From NCBI GenBank assembly GCA_002390485.1, contig DGPO01000024.1, forward strand, positions 36,216 through 70,092: DNA of 33,877 nt, written 5' to 3'. This document shows positions 15,856 through 24,648 of the stretch, one piece after another. The position numbers were made by a program, and so were the translations under genes. Positions within the stretch are counted from its first letter, which is position 1. Each line of letters begins with the position of its first letter. Under the pieces are notes generated by a model. The model had not been told where the DNA came from, ran no database searches, and saw nothing but the letters and a program-made list of their open reading frames with translations. The stretch is from Halieaceae bacterium UBA4438 (lineage in GTDB: Bacteria > Pseudomonadota > Gammaproteobacteria > Pseudomonadales > Halieaceae).

Positions 15856-17103
15856 ATGGACTTAGGTGTCTCCGAAAAAGTCGCGCCAGTTTTAGAAAGT
15901 GTGCGCAATTTTCTTAACGAAGAGGTCATTCCGCTTGAGGCTGAGTACAAGGCTGAGATAGAGGTTGGATCGCCTTGGGAGTTTACGGCGCGCCAGACTG
16001 AGATTCTGGAGAGTCTGAAGACGAAGGCACGTGCGCAAGGGCTGTGGAATTTTTTCCTTACGGATAAAAAGGGAACCGGGCTCAACACCGTTGAGTACGC
16101 CTACCTTGCCGAGGAAATGGGTCGCTCGTACATCGGAGCTGAGGTGTTTAACTGCAGTGCACCCGATACCGGCAACATGGAAGTGATTCATAAGTACGGG
16201 ACTGAGGCGCAGAAAAAACAGTGGCTCGAGCCGCTTATGAACGGTGAGATTCGGTCGTGTTTCGGTATGACGGAACCCGATGTCGCTTCGTCCGACGCCA
16301 CTAATATCTGCACCAACGCGGTATTGGATGGTGAAGAGTGGGTCATTAACGGCGAAAAGCACTGGACAAGTGGTGCCGGTGATCCGCGCTGTAAAGTCAT
16401 GATTTGTATGGTCAAGACAGATACTGACGCGCCCAAACACTTACAGCAGTCGCAGATCTTGGTGCCCCTGGACGCGCCCGGCGTTGAGATTGTTCGGCCA
16501 CTGACGGTATTTAACAACGTCGATGCGCCACACGGTCACATGCGGGTGAAGTTGACTGACGTTCGCGTTCCTAAAGAAAATATTATTCTTGGCCCTGGCC
16601 GAGGCTTTGAAATTTCTCAGGGTCGTCTTGGCCCGGGTCGTATTCACCACTGCATGCGCTCTATTGGCTCTGCGGAGAAGGCGCTGGACCTTCTGTGCAC
16701 ACGTGCAACGACGAGAACCGCTTTTGGGCGACCGCTCGCAAAGCTCGGTGGCAACATTGACATCATTGCCGATGCACGTATGAACATCGAACAAGCGCGT
16801 CTGCTCACGCTAAAGACCGCATGGATGATGGATCACACGGACCCCAAAGAAGCACGTATCTGGATCTCAATGATCAAAACGGTTGTGCCTAACATGGCGC
16901 TTAAAGTTATTGACGACGCTATTCAAATGCACGGTGGTATTGGCGTGTCCAACGATACGCCACTGGCGAGTATGTGGGCGGGTCAACGCACCTTGCGATT
17001 GGCTGATGGTCCCGATGCGGTTCACCGTATGGTGGTTGGTCGTCATGAGCTCAAGGGTTACAGCGTAGTCGAAGATGCTGGCGCCACATTCCGCGACGGT
17101 TAA
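15856..17103 (+). CDS. Acyl-CoA dehydrogenase, ACAD10/11-like
   Basis: This FAD-dependent acyl-CoA dehydrogenase (415 residues) catalyses the first step of beta-oxidation. It has the N-terminal helical domain (to about 125), FAD-contacting CFGMTEPDVASSD (about 136-148) and the central beta domain WVINGEKHWTSGAGDP. The GPGRGFEISQGRLGPGRIHHCMRSIG block and the C-terminal LRLADGPDAVHR motif (about 380-390) are typical of the ACAD10/ACAD11 group, and the Asp in the last motif is the usual catalytic-base region. It is the first gene of a seven-gene operon; MaoC follows after 18 bp. A long or branched acyl-CoA substrate is inferred from the subgroup. Confidence 0.9.
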   Translation: MDLGVSEKVAPVLESVRNFLNEEVIPLEAEYKAEIEVGSPWEFTARQTEILESLKTKARAQGLWNFFLTDKKGTGLNTVEYAYLAEEMGRSYIGAEVFNCSAPDTGNMEVIHKYGTEAQKKQWLEPLMNGEIRSCFGMTEPDVASSDATNICTNAVLDGEEWVINGEKHWTSGAGDPRCKVMICMVKTDTDAPKHLQQSQILVPLDAPGVEIVRPLTVFNNVDAPHGHMRVKLTDVRVPKENIILGPGRGFEISQGRLGPGRIHHCMRSIGSAEKALDLLCTRATTRTAFGRPLAKLGGNIDIIADARMNIEQARLLTLKTAWMMDHTDPKEARIWISMIKTVVPNMALKVIDDAIQMHGGIGVSNDTPLASMWAGQRTLRLADGPDAVHRMVVGRHELKGYSVVEDAGATFRDG

Positions 17104-17121
17104 TAAGCTAGGGAGAAAGAG

Positions 17122-17586
17122 ATGGCAACTCAATGGGTTGAACCCGATGACATGGTCACGATGGCGGGGACTAAATTTCCACCCAGTGACTGGATGACGG
17201 TCGAACAGGATCGTATTAATACCTTTGCGGATTGCACTGAAGATCACCAGTTCATTCATATTGATGAAGACGCTGCTGCACAGACACCCTTTGGCGGCAC
17301 CATCGCCCACGGCTTCTTGACGCTCTCTTTGCTGACAAAGCTGAGCTCAGAGAACTCGATTGGCGTGAAGGGTGTGGTGATGGGTGTTAACTACGGCATT
17401 GATAAACTGCGGTTCTTAGCGCCAGTGCGAGCGGGTAAGCGTATTCGGGCACACACGGAGGTTTTGAATGTCGATCGCAAGGACGCGAATCGCTTTTTGG
17501 TCAAAACCGGTGTCACCGTGGAAATAGAAGGTGAAGAAACGCCTGCGCTCTATGCTGAGTGGTTGGGTATGCAGTTCATCGCTTAA
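17122..17586 (+). CDS. MaoC-like (R)-specific enoyl-CoA hydratase
   Basis: This 154-residue hot-dog-fold protein probably hydrates trans-2-enoyl-CoA to (3R)-hydroxyacyl-CoA. The hydratase-2 motif is clear: FADCTEDHQFIHIDEDAA with catalytic Asp41 and His46, then FGGTIAHGFLTLSLL. A GGGAGAAAGAG ribosome site precedes the ATG. It lies 18 bp after the acyl-CoA dehydrogenase and 33 bp before an MFE-2-like dehydrogenase, the enzyme that would oxidise its (3R) product. In peroxisomes these two activities are fused in one protein. Confidence 0.9.
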   Translation: MATQWVEPDDMVTMAGTKFPPSDWMTVEQDRINTFADCTEDHQFIHIDEDAAAQTPFGGTIAHGFLTLSLLTKLSSENSIGVKGVVMGVNYGIDKLRFLAPVRAGKRIRAHTEVLNVDRKDANRFLVKTGVTVEIEGEETPALYAEWLGMQFIA

Positions 17587-17619
17587 TAAAATAAACAGTG
17601 TTAGTGAGGTAGTCACACA

Positions 17620-18537
17620 ATGACAATTCGTTATGACGGTCAGGTAGCGATCGTTACTGGTGCAGGCAATGGCCTGGGTCGCAGCCACGCAATTCAACTG
17701 GCGGCTCGGGGTGCAAAGGTTGTTGTCAATGATCTGGGTGGGACAGTCGATGGCAGTGGTGGTGGCAGTACCGCCTCACAAGCCGTGGTTGCCGAGATCG
17801 AGGCGGCTGGGGGTGAGGCAATGGCTCATGGAGCCAATGTTGCTGACTTCGAACAGGTCCAGGACATGGTCGCAAAGACGATGGAGCGTTGGGGGCGTGT
17901 TGATATTTTAGTCAACAACGCGGGCATCTTGCGTGACAAGAGCTTTGGGAAAGGATCGTTAGAGGACTTCAAGTTGGTGCTCGACGTCCACCTTATGGGC
18001 AGCGTGAACTGCACGAAAGCGGTCTGGGAAATTATGCGTGAGCAAAACTACGGTCGTATTGTGGTGACGACGTCATCAAGTGGTCTCTACGGTAATTTTG
18101 GCCAGAGTAATTACGGCTCAGCCAAAATGGGTGTGATCGGGATGATGAACACACTCGCTCAAGAGGGCGCCAAAAATAACGTCAAGGTCAACGCGCTTGC
18201 GCCGACTGCGGGTACTCGTATGACAGAGGGGCTTATTCCGGATCAGGCGTTTGCTTTGATGACGCCGGAGACGGTGACGCCGGCCGTGCTTTATTTGGTA
18301 TCGCAGGATGCGCCGACACGCACGATCTTGGCGGCGGGTGCAGGAGGTTATGCGGTTGCGAAGATCGTAGAAACCGACGGTATTTATCTGGACGATGCTG
18401 ATCAGACGCCTGAAGCAATTGCTGAGCACTGGGATGCGATCGCCAACAGCGAACCCAAGCAGCTGCAAGCGGGATTTGAGCAGACGGTTAAGTTCCTTGG
18501 AAAGGCTGCACAGGCAAAAGGTATTTCACTCGAGTGA
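17620..18537 (+). CDS. (3R)-hydroxyacyl-CoA dehydrogenase, MFE-2/HSD17B4-like SDR
   Basis: This 305-residue short-chain dehydrogenase resembles the N-terminal domain of peroxisomal multifunctional enzyme 2. The cofactor motif TGAGNGLG is at residues 13-20, followed by VVVNDLGG, whose Asp suggests NAD. NNAGILRDKSF and the SGLYGNFGQSNYGSAK block carry Ser152, Tyr165 and Lys169 of the active site. A C-terminal extension after about residue 230 (AGGYAVAKIVETDG) is also MFE-2-like. It would oxidise (3R)-hydroxyacyl-CoA to 3-ketoacyl-CoA, matching the hydratase upstream. A 64-bp gap leads to the thiolase. Confidence 0.9.
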   Translation: MTIRYDGQVAIVTGAGNGLGRSHAIQLAARGAKVVVNDLGGTVDGSGGGSTASQAVVAEIEAAGGEAMAHGANVADFEQVQDMVAKTMERWGRVDILVNNAGILRDKSFGKGSLEDFKLVLDVHLMGSVNCTKAVWEIMREQNYGRIVVTTSSSGLYGNFGQSNYGSAKMGVIGMMNTLAQEGAKNNVKVNALAPTAGTRMTEGLIPDQAFALMTPETVTPAVLYLVSQDAPTRTILAAGAGGYAVAKIVETDGIYLDDADQTPEAIAEHWDAIANSEPKQLQAGFEQTVKFLGKAAQAKGISLE

Positions 18538-18601
18538 TGCACATCACCGACTTAACACGCAATTAAACATTGGTCCGTAACGGGCACAGGGAGAAAAGAA
18601 T

Positions 18602-19780
18602 ATGAAAGAAGCAGTGATCGTTTCAACAGCTAGAACACCCATTGGCAAAGCCTACCGAGGTGGTTTTAATAATCTGCAAGCGCCGACGATGGGTTCTCAC
18701 GCAATCCGTGCTGCGGTTGAGCGTGCCGGCATTGAGAGTGATCGGATTGAAGATTGTATTATGGGTGCGGCGCTGACTCAGGGTACATCGGGTATGAACA
18801 TCGGTCGGAATGCAGCACTGCGCGCTGGACTGCCGGTGTCTGTCTCTGGCATGACGATTGATCGTCAGTGCTCTTCAGGTCTCATGGCCGTCGCTACAGC
18901 GGCTAAGCAAGTCATGTACGACGGTATGGACGTGGTTGTTGGCGGTGGTCTGGACTCTATTTCTCTGGTTCAAAATGAGCACATGAATTCTCACAGACTG
19001 GTCGACAATGAGCTCGTTGGTGTTCAGAAAGACATTTACATGCCCATGTTGCAGACTGCCGAAGTGGTCGCGGCTCGCTACGGTATCGCGCGCGACGCAA
19101 TGGATGAATACGGTCTGCAATCGCAAGAGCGGACGGCTGCGGCGTACGCGGCGGGTCGATATGACGCTGAGCTTACACCTGTGACTTGCGACCGTATTGT
19201 TTATGACAAAGCCACGGGTGAGCAGTCGACGGCTGAGGCGACGGTTTCAGCGGATGAAGGTGTTCGGCCCTCGACACTCGAAGGTGTTAAGAGCCTAAGA
19301 ACTGTGATTGAGGGCGGCACGATTACTGCTGGCAACGCATCGCAGCTTTCAGACGGCGCGTCGGCGCAGGTGGTCATGAGCAGCGAGTTAGCGAACTCTC
19401 TGGGCCTTGAGCCCCTGGGTGCTTACCGCGGTATGGCAGTGGCGGGATGTGCGCCCGATGAAATGGGTATCGGTCCCGTGTTTGCTGTGCCAAAGCTCTT
19501 AAAGCAGCACGGACTCACGGTTAATGACATTGGTTTATGGGAGCTTAATGAGGCGTTCGCCGTGCAGGTGATCTACTGTCGCGACACCCTGGGTATCGAC
19601 AACGACAAGCTGAACGTGGATGGCGGCGCTATTGCGATTGGGCACCCCTACGGTATGAGTGGCTCGCGCATGATTGGACACGCGCTTATTGAAGGCAAGC
19701 GTCGCGGCGTTAAGTATGTGGTGATTACCATGTGTGTCGGTGGTGGTATGGGTGCAGCCGGTCTGTTTGAGGTCTACTAA
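18602..19780 (+). CDS. Acetyl-CoA acyltransferase (classical thiolase)
   Basis: This 392-residue thiolase has every classical catalytic element. The nucleophile is Cys90 (DRQCSSGL). NEAF is present ([10 protein letters not shown]), His348 is in GHPYGMSG and Cys378 is in [11 protein letters not shown]. The His348-to-Cys378 spacing of 30 matches the well-studied bacterial thiolases. It would cleave the 3-ketoacyl-CoA made by the upstream dehydrogenase into acetyl- or propionyl-CoA plus a shortened acyl-CoA. The ribosome site is GGGAGAAAAG before the ATG. The quinone oxidoreductase-like gene follows 1 nt after the stop. Confidence 0.92.
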   Translation: MKEAVIVSTARTPIGKAYRGGFNNLQAPTMGSHAIRAAVERAGIESDRIEDCIMGAALTQGTSGMNIGRNAALRAGLPVSVSGMTIDRQCSSGLMAVATAAKQVMYDGMDVVVGGGLDSISLVQNEHMNSHRLVDNELVGVQKDIYMPMLQTAEVVAARYGIARDAMDEYGLQSQERTAAAYAAGRYDAELTPVTCDRIVYDKATGEQSTAEATVSADEGVRPSTLEGVKSLRTVIEGGTITAGNASQLSDGASAQVVMSSELANSLGLEPLGAYRGMAVAGCAPDEMGIGPVFAVPKLLKQHGLTVNDIGLWELNEAFAVQVIYCRDTLGIDNDKLNVDGGAIAIGHPYGMSGSRMIGHALIEGKRRGVKYVVITMCVGGGMGAAGLFEVY

Positions 19781-19781
19781 A

Positions 19782-20762
19782 ATGGTTAAAGCGGTCGTAT
19801 GCAGTGAACACGGGCTTCCCGATAAGCTCTCTTTGGCCCATGACTGGGAAACGCCCGAGCTCGGCGCGCACGATGTGCGAATGGACGTTAAGGCCGCGGG
19901 GCTCAACTTTCCGGATGTCTTAATTATTCAGGGCAAGTATCAAATGCAGCCGCCCATGCCTTTTGTGCCCGGTGGAGAGTCTGCTGGGATTGTCACAGAG
20001 GTAGGCTCTGCGGTCTCGCGTTGGTCGGTTGGCGACAGTGTGATTCAGCTCGGTGGTGTTGGCGGCTTTGCTAGCGAAGCTGTGGTTAATGAGAATGCTT
20101 TGCTGCCTAAACCGGAAGGCATAGACTTCACTGCAGCAGCGGGCGTGGGTATGACTTACTTCACGTCCTACTACGCACTCAAGCAGCGAGGACAACTTAA
20201 AGCCGGTGAAACCATGCTCGTCATGGGTGCGGCCGGCGGTGTCGGGAGTACGGCGGTTGAGCTTGGAAAAGTCATGGGAGCCCGCGTCATTGCCGCAGCG
20301 AGTTCTGATGAAAAGCTCGAACTGTGCAAGCAACTCGGTGCTGATGAGGTCATCAACTACAGCAATGAGTCGATGAAAGACCGCATTAAGGAGATTACTG
20401 GTGGCAAAGGGGTCGATGTTGTCTACGACCCCGTGGGTGGCGATTATGCAGAGCCGGCGGTTCGAAGTATGGCGTGGAACGGCCGCTACCTTGTGATTGG
20501 TTTTGCATCTGGCCCCATCCCCAGTATTCCGCTTAATTTGACCTTGTTAAAAGGCTGTTCTTTGGTGGGCGTGTTCTGGGGTCGCTTTCTGGCGGAGGAG
20601 CCGGCTGAGCAGCAACAAAATGTAGAGGAGCTGTGGGGACTGTTCCGCGATGGCAAGCTGAACCCTGTGGTTACGGACGTATTCCCTATCGAGGAGTATG
20701 AGGCCGGTTATGCTGCAATGATGGAGCGGCGTGCCAAAGGCAAAGTTATCTTCACGTTTTAG
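19782..20762 (+). CDS. NADPH:quinone oxidoreductase family protein (zinc-free MDR)
   Basis: This 326-residue medium-chain dehydrogenase/reductase has no zinc-ligand cluster, which points to the quinone oxidoreductase / enoyl reductase branch. Supporting segments are AAGLNFPDVLIIQGKYQ, FVPGGESAGIV, the nucleotide-binding GAAGGVGSTAVELGK and the GADEVINY/GVDVVYDPVGG region. The start used is the ATG 1 nt after the thiolase stop; an earlier in-frame codon inside the thiolase was rejected. It could reduce an enoyl-CoA, an alpha,beta-unsaturated ketone or a quinone. Its place in the operon suggests handling an unsaturated or otherwise modified acyl intermediate. Confidence 0.85.
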   Translation: MVKAVVCSEHGLPDKLSLAHDWETPELGAHDVRMDVKAAGLNFPDVLIIQGKYQMQPPMPFVPGGESAGIVTEVGSAVSRWSVGDSVIQLGGVGGFASEAVVNENALLPKPEGIDFTAAAGVGMTYFTSYYALKQRGQLKAGETMLVMGAAGGVGSTAVELGKVMGARVIAAASSDEKLELCKQLGADEVINYSNESMKDRIKEITGGKGVDVVYDPVGGDYAEPAVRSMAWNGRYLVIGFASGPIPSIPLNLTLLKGCSLVGVFWGRFLAEEPAEQQQNVEELWGLFRDGKLNPVVTDVFPIEEYEAGYAAMMERRAKGKVIFTF

Positions 20763-20765
20763 GTG

Positions 20766-21914
20766 ATGGACGGCTTCTCTTTTCAGTCGGTTAAGACGAC
20801 GCTCGTACAATCGGGCGCCGTCTTACACCTTTCGAGTCTCTTGGCAGAGCGAGGGTTGTCCCGTCCCTTGTTTGTGACCGATGCCATGCTCATTGAACTG
20901 GGCGTTGTTGTACCCTCAATCGATCACCTACGGGAGACCTGTTCCAGCGTCACTGTGTTTGATGGTATTGAACCCGATCCGTCGGAGCGCGTGGTTGGCG
21001 CGTGTTTAGAGGTGTTTGAATCAGGGCAATGTGATTCGGTTATTGCCATCGGTGGTGGCAGCTCGATGGATGTGGCGAAGGTCGTTTCTGTGCTCGCCAG
21101 TGGTCAGCAGGCTCTGTCAGAGATCTACGGTGTAGGAATGGTGTCGAGTCCGCGTGTACCGCTTTTTTTGGCGCCAACGACGGCAGGAACAGGTTCAGAG
21201 GTTACACCAGTTGCTATTATTACCACGGGTGAGACCACTAAAGCCGGTGTGAGTTCGCCAGTGCTGTTACCCGATGTTGCGATTCTTGACGCGTCGTTGA
21301 CGTTGGGACTGCCTCAGCATATTACGGCCATGACGGGTATTGACGCGATGGTTCACGCGATCGAAGCCTACACCTCAAAGATAAAGAAAAATCCTATTTC
21401 CGACATGTTGGCGCTCAGAGCCTTGACGCTGTTGGCTGGAAATATAAGAACAGTGTTAAGAGCGCCGGACGACGTGTCAGCACGAGAGGCGATGTTGTTA
21501 GGTTCAATGTTTGCAGGGCAGGCGTTTGCCAATGCCCCGGTAGGCGCCGTTCACGCGTTGGCTTACCCGCTGGGCGGGCACTACCATATACCTCACGGCC
21601 TGAGTAACTCCTTGATGCTGCCGACCGTACTGTCCTTCAATGCCGAGATTTGTCCGGAGCTCTATACCGAGCTGGCGGCCGTGATCCCTGGGGCCGCGCG
21701 ATCGGCCCAGGGCCTGATCGACTGGCTGAAGGCGTTGATTGATGACAGTGGTCTTCCGGCGACGCTTGCGCAGGCGGATATTCCCGAGAAAGCCCTCGCA
21801 ATGCTCGCGAAAGATGCCATGTTCCAACAGCGACTGCTGATCAATAATCCGAGAGAGGTCGATGAAGCCACCGCTTTGCGACTTTATCGTGACGCTTGGA
21901 GTGGATGGTCTTGA
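20766..21914 (+). CDS. Iron-containing alcohol dehydrogenase
   Basis: This group III alcohol dehydrogenase (382 residues) probably uses Fe2+ and NAD(H). The nucleotide site is AIGGGSSMDVAK, followed by APTTAGTGSEVTP. Metal ligands lie in TGIDAMVHAIEAY (Asp and His) and HALAYPLGGHYHIPHG (two His). A GTG directly before the ATG (20763) is an alternative start. There is no clear ribosome site, so translation is probably coupled to the preceding gene, whose stop is adjacent. It may oxidise an alcohol to feed the acyl-CoA pathway, or reduce an aldehyde; the operon has no aldehyde dehydrogenase or acyl-CoA ligase to complete such a route. Confidence 0.88.
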   Translation: MDGFSFQSVKTTLVQSGAVLHLSSLLAERGLSRPLFVTDAMLIELGVVVPSIDHLRETCSSVTVFDGIEPDPSERVVGACLEVFESGQCDSVIAIGGGSSMDVAKVVSVLASGQQALSEIYGVGMVSSPRVPLFLAPTTAGTGSEVTPVAIITTGETTKAGVSSPVLLPDVAILDASLTLGLPQHITAMTGIDAMVHAIEAYTSKIKKNPISDMLALRALTLLAGNIRTVLRAPDDVSAREAMLLGSMFAGQAFANAPVGAVHALAYPLGGHYHIPHGLSNSLMLPTVLSFNAEICPELYTELAAVIPGAARSAQGLIDWLKALIDDSGLPATLAQADIPEKALAMLAKDAMFQQRLLINNPREVDEATALRLYRDAWSGWS

Positions 21915-22345
21915 TCGAGAGAGCCACACCGTCAGCGAGAGACCAGTTTTCAGCCTTTTATCCGCTCAACAGTCGCTGGGCAGATAATGATATTTACGGA
22001 CACATTAACAACGTCGCTTACTACGCTTTTTTCGATTCGGTGGTGAATCGCTTTTTGATCGAAGAAGGTGGGATGCAGCCGGGTCTAGATCGCGTTGTGG
22101 GCTACGTGGTGAATTCATCGGCAGACTATTTTTCGCCACTGACCTACCCGCAAGACCTGGAATTGGGTTTGCGCGTGGCGCGTCTGGGCGAAAAGTCGGT
22201 CACTTGGGAAATCGGTGTTTTCGCTATTGGTGCCGCGTTGAGTAGTGTGACGGGACGTTTTACACACGCCTTCGTCGATCGTGAGGCCAACTGCTCAGCG
22301 GTCATTCCTGCGGCTATTCGTGACGCAATCGAATCGCTCGACTAG
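21911..22345 (+). CDS. 4HBT-family acyl-CoA thioesterase
   Basis: This hot-dog-fold thioesterase (144 residues) is of the YbgC/4-hydroxybenzoyl-CoA type. The active-site segment is RWADNDIYGHINNVAYYAFFD, with the usual Asp and following Tyr/His/Asn pattern. Start choice: TTG at 21911 has GGAG 9 nt upstream and overlaps the alcohol dehydrogenase stop by 4 bp. ATG at 21905 is possible, but its ribosome site would be only 3 nt away. It is the last gene of the beta-oxidation operon and could release CoA from stalled intermediates or products. Its stop overlaps the convergent MFS stop at a shared CTAG. Confidence 0.85.
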   Translation: MIERATPSARDQFSAFYPLNSRWADNDIYGHINNVAYYAFFDSVVNRFLIEEGGMQPGLDRVVGYVVNSSADYFSPLTYPQDLELGLRVARLGEKSVTWEIGVFAIGAALSSVTGRFTHAFVDREANCSAVIPAAIRDAIESLD

Positions 22346-23577
22346 TCTTCTTCTGCGATCAGGTTCTCTCTTTTTTTCATGGCGTAGCTCAGCACGATGA
22401 GAGTCACTAGGCCTGCAAACAAAGGCGGATAAGTCGGACTTATTTGATATAGCACACCCCCTAAAACAGGGCCGATAACAAAACCTGCCGCAGGGCAGGC
22501 GGTGATTAACCCGGCGGCGCCTCCTTGCTCATCGCGAGACACGGCCAAGGACGCACCCGCCGACATTGCGGGTCCAAGAAGTCCTAATCCCGCTCCCATA
22601 AACGCCATGCCGACGAGAAGTCCCGTGAGGTTGTCTGCTAATGCAATAACGCCTGCGGCGACGAGGTTGGCGACCAGCCCCATACGAACAAGGTTAAGGG
22701 CTGGGCCGGTGTAGCGTTGAGAGACAGAAAGCTGAAGCGCTAGCGTGAAAAAGGCTGAAACCATGAGTGCTGCGCCTGTGTATTGAGCGGTCTCAACACC
22801 TGAGAGTGAGAGACTGTCTTGAATACGAAAGCCGAGAGTCTGTTGTATCGCCGAGAAGCCGGTGAAGGTCCCAATTGCGCTCAAGAGGTAGACGCGCAGG
22901 CGTGCGTCGAGGAATGAGAGACGAGGAACTTGTTTTCTGGAGGGGCCTGGGTGCTCTCCCTCGGGCAGGTATTTGAAGACAACAAACACCGCGATGAAGG
23001 TCAGAAAGGCAGCAACGTAGAGTGGGAATAAAAGGCCCAGTCCAGCCAGTAGGCCCGCCACAACAGGACCAATGATTAATCCTAGACTGTTGGCAGTTCC
23101 AAGGCGTGCCAAGGTTTGTGTTCTAAAGGCTCTCGAGCTGTGGTCGGCCGCATAGGCGGTCACTCCCGGACTTGTGGCGGCCATCAGCGATGACTGCATG
23201 CAACGACAAATCAAGGCGGTGAAATAGAGCGTCCAGCCGGTGAGAATACCTTTCATGCCTAGTGCAAACACGGCGGCAAAGACCACGGTTCCTACTGCAT
23301 ATCCGGTTAGACCAATAACAATGACAATCTTGCGGCCAATTTGATCAGATTTGCGGCCCCACCACGGCGAACAAAATGTAAAAAGTAATGCTGAGGTCGA
23401 GATGATGGACGTTGTCTGAATCTCGCTCAGCGCCACTTCCCGCCCAAGCGGTGGAAGGATTGCGAAAATAAACGCCTGACCGATCGCGTTAGCGAGCAGA
23501 CCCGTAATTAGAATGAAAAACGAGGATCGACTGAGCTTTGCGGGTGCAGTGACGGCGGCGGCGTCAGCCTTTGTCAT
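22342..23577 (-). CDS. MFS transporter, drug-efflux type (DHA1-like)
   Basis: This 411-residue inner-membrane protein has about 12 predicted hydrophobic segments. The major facilitator motif A-like loop reads GRKSDQIGRKIVIVIG between TM2 and TM3, and a GPVLGG-type segment lies near the end (motif C-like stretches are also present). The ATG at 23577 lies inside the preceding SDR gene (14-bp overlap). A 30-codon extension of the open frame into that gene was rejected. The probable role is proton-driven export of a small hydrophobic compound; the substrate is unknown. It is co-transcribed with the SDR. Confidence 0.85.
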   Translation of the reverse strand: MTKADAAAVTAPAKLSRSSFFILITGLLANAIGQAFIFAILPPLGREVALSEIQTTSIISTSALLFTFCSPWWGRKSDQIGRKIVIVIGLTGYAVGTVVFAAVFALGMKGILTGWTLYFTALICRCMQSSLMAATSPGVTAYAADHSSRAFRTQTLARLGTANSLGLIIGPVVAGLLAGLGLLFPLYVAAFLTFIAVFVVFKYLPEGEHPGPSRKQVPRLSFLDARLRVYLLSAIGTFTGFSAIQQTLGFRIQDSLSLSGVETAQYTGAALMVSAFFTLALQLSVSQRYTGPALNLVRMGLVANLVAAGVIALADNLTGLLVGMAFMGAGLGLLGPAMSAGASLAVSRDEQGGAAGLITACPAAGFVIGPVLGGVLYQISPTYPPLFAGLVTLIVLSYAMKKRENLIAEED

Positions 23578-24391
23578 CAGGTGCTGATCCAAGCTTTGCC
23601 GTAATGGCGTGGTACGAGGTTGGCAAAAACTTGGTAAGGGTGTGCATGAGCCATGCGTCCCAGCCAATAAATACTCGGCGGCGACCTGCCAAGGTCCCCT
23701 TTAAGATCACCTGAGCGGCCTTCTCAGGCGTCGTTCGGGCCACTTGTTTGAAGGCTTGGTCTCGCTCGGCGTCGGAGACGTCAGCCGCTTCGCCATCGGT
23801 GCGTGCGCGCAGCGCAATATTGGTCGCGATGCCGCCTGGGTGAACACAGGTCACCGTTAATGGTGAATCCCAATATTCGGCTTGTAGCGACTCGGTAAAG
23901 CCCCGCACGGCAAATTTAGCACTGTTGTAGGCACTTTGGGTCGCTATACCCACCATTCCGAAGATCGACGAGATGTTCACAAGGTGGCCGGCCGGTGAGG
24001 CCTCTAGTAGAGGAAGAAATGCCTTTGTAGACCACACGACACCCCAGTAATTGATGTTCATCAACCATTCAAAATTTTCAAGTGAGGCGTCGCGGAACGG
24101 AGACGCATAGCCCACACCGGCATTGTTAAACAAAAAATCGAGGCTGTCGTTTTCGGCACAAATCATGTCCGCCCAGGTCTCGATTTGTTCGCGGTTCCCG
24201 CAGTCGACAACGGCTGTCGAAACAGTCACTCCATCGCTGTTTAACATCCCTGCTGTGGCATCTAGACGCTCGCGGTCAATGTCACACAGGTAAAGATCAA
24301 TGCCGCGACCATTGAGGTTGATCGCAAGCGCGCGTCCAATGCCGTCACCCGCGCCCGTGATGACTGCAGTTCGGTTTGATTGATTGGTCAT
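23564..24391 (-). CDS. Short-chain dehydrogenase/reductase
   Basis: This 275-residue classical SDR has the cofactor motif TGAGDGIGRA (residues about 12-21). DIDR at the end of the second strand has an Asp that favours NAD(H). FNNAGVG follows, and the active site has Ser in NISSIFGMVG and the Tyr/Lys pair in SAYNSAKFAVRG. The C-terminal segment RRRVFIGWDAWLMH...KFLPTSY is seen in SDRs often placed with lipid or alcohol metabolism. The ATG is preceded by a weak GAGAA site. It is the first gene of a two-gene reverse-strand operon with the MFS exporter. Substrate not recognised. Confidence 0.85.
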   Translation of the reverse strand: MTNQSNRTAVITGAGDGIGRALAINLNGRGIDLYLCDIDRERLDATAGMLNSDGVTVSTAVVDCGNREQIETWADMICAENDSLDFLFNNAGVGYASPFRDASLENFEWLMNINYWGVVWSTKAFLPLLEASPAGHLVNISSIFGMVGIATQSAYNSAKFAVRGFTESLQAEYWDSPLTVTCVHPGGIATNIALRARTDGEAADVSDAERDQAFKQVARTTPEKAAQVILKGTLAGRRRVFIGWDAWLMHTLTKFLPTSYHAITAKLGSAPDDKG

Positions 24392-24420
24392 TTGTGGTTC
24401 TCGATTAAATACATATCATT

Positions 24421-24479
24421 GCCGTTAAAACGGCGTTTACTGGCGTCCTTTTTCATGGACACTAAACGGTCATAACCGT
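24421..24479. promoter_or_regulatory. Two short inverted repeats between the SDR and carA
   Basis: GCCGT/ACGGC around TAAA (24421-24434) and ACGGT/ACCGT around CATA (24466-24479) are two 5-bp-arm repeats with centres 45 bp apart. They lie 30-90 bp upstream of the reverse-strand SDR start and in the distal part of the carA upstream region. They share an ACGG half-site and could be paired operator sites. The remaining carA leader (24480-24648) shows no clear arginine box or terminator by eye. Confidence 0.25.
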
Positions 24480-24648
24480 ACACTTGAACCTTAGCGCATG
24501 AACGAACAGGTCGGCGACTTTTGAGTCAGTCCGGCGCTTCTTTGTGTGCGCTCGACAATAACATATCCAGCGTTGTGACGTTTGAAGAATGTAGAGGCAA
24601 GGAGAGGCCTTAAATACGCTGAGATAAACATTCTCTGGAGGATATCGA

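Noticed and set aside
15892..16440. 182-codon reverse-strand open frame inside the acyl-CoA dehydrogenase
   Set aside because: Antisense to a clear enzyme gene; composition is not protein-like and no ribosome site was found.
18534..18547. GTGATG-CA-CATCAC inverted repeat at the SDR stop
   Set aside because: Short arms spanning the stop codon, no T run, likely chance.
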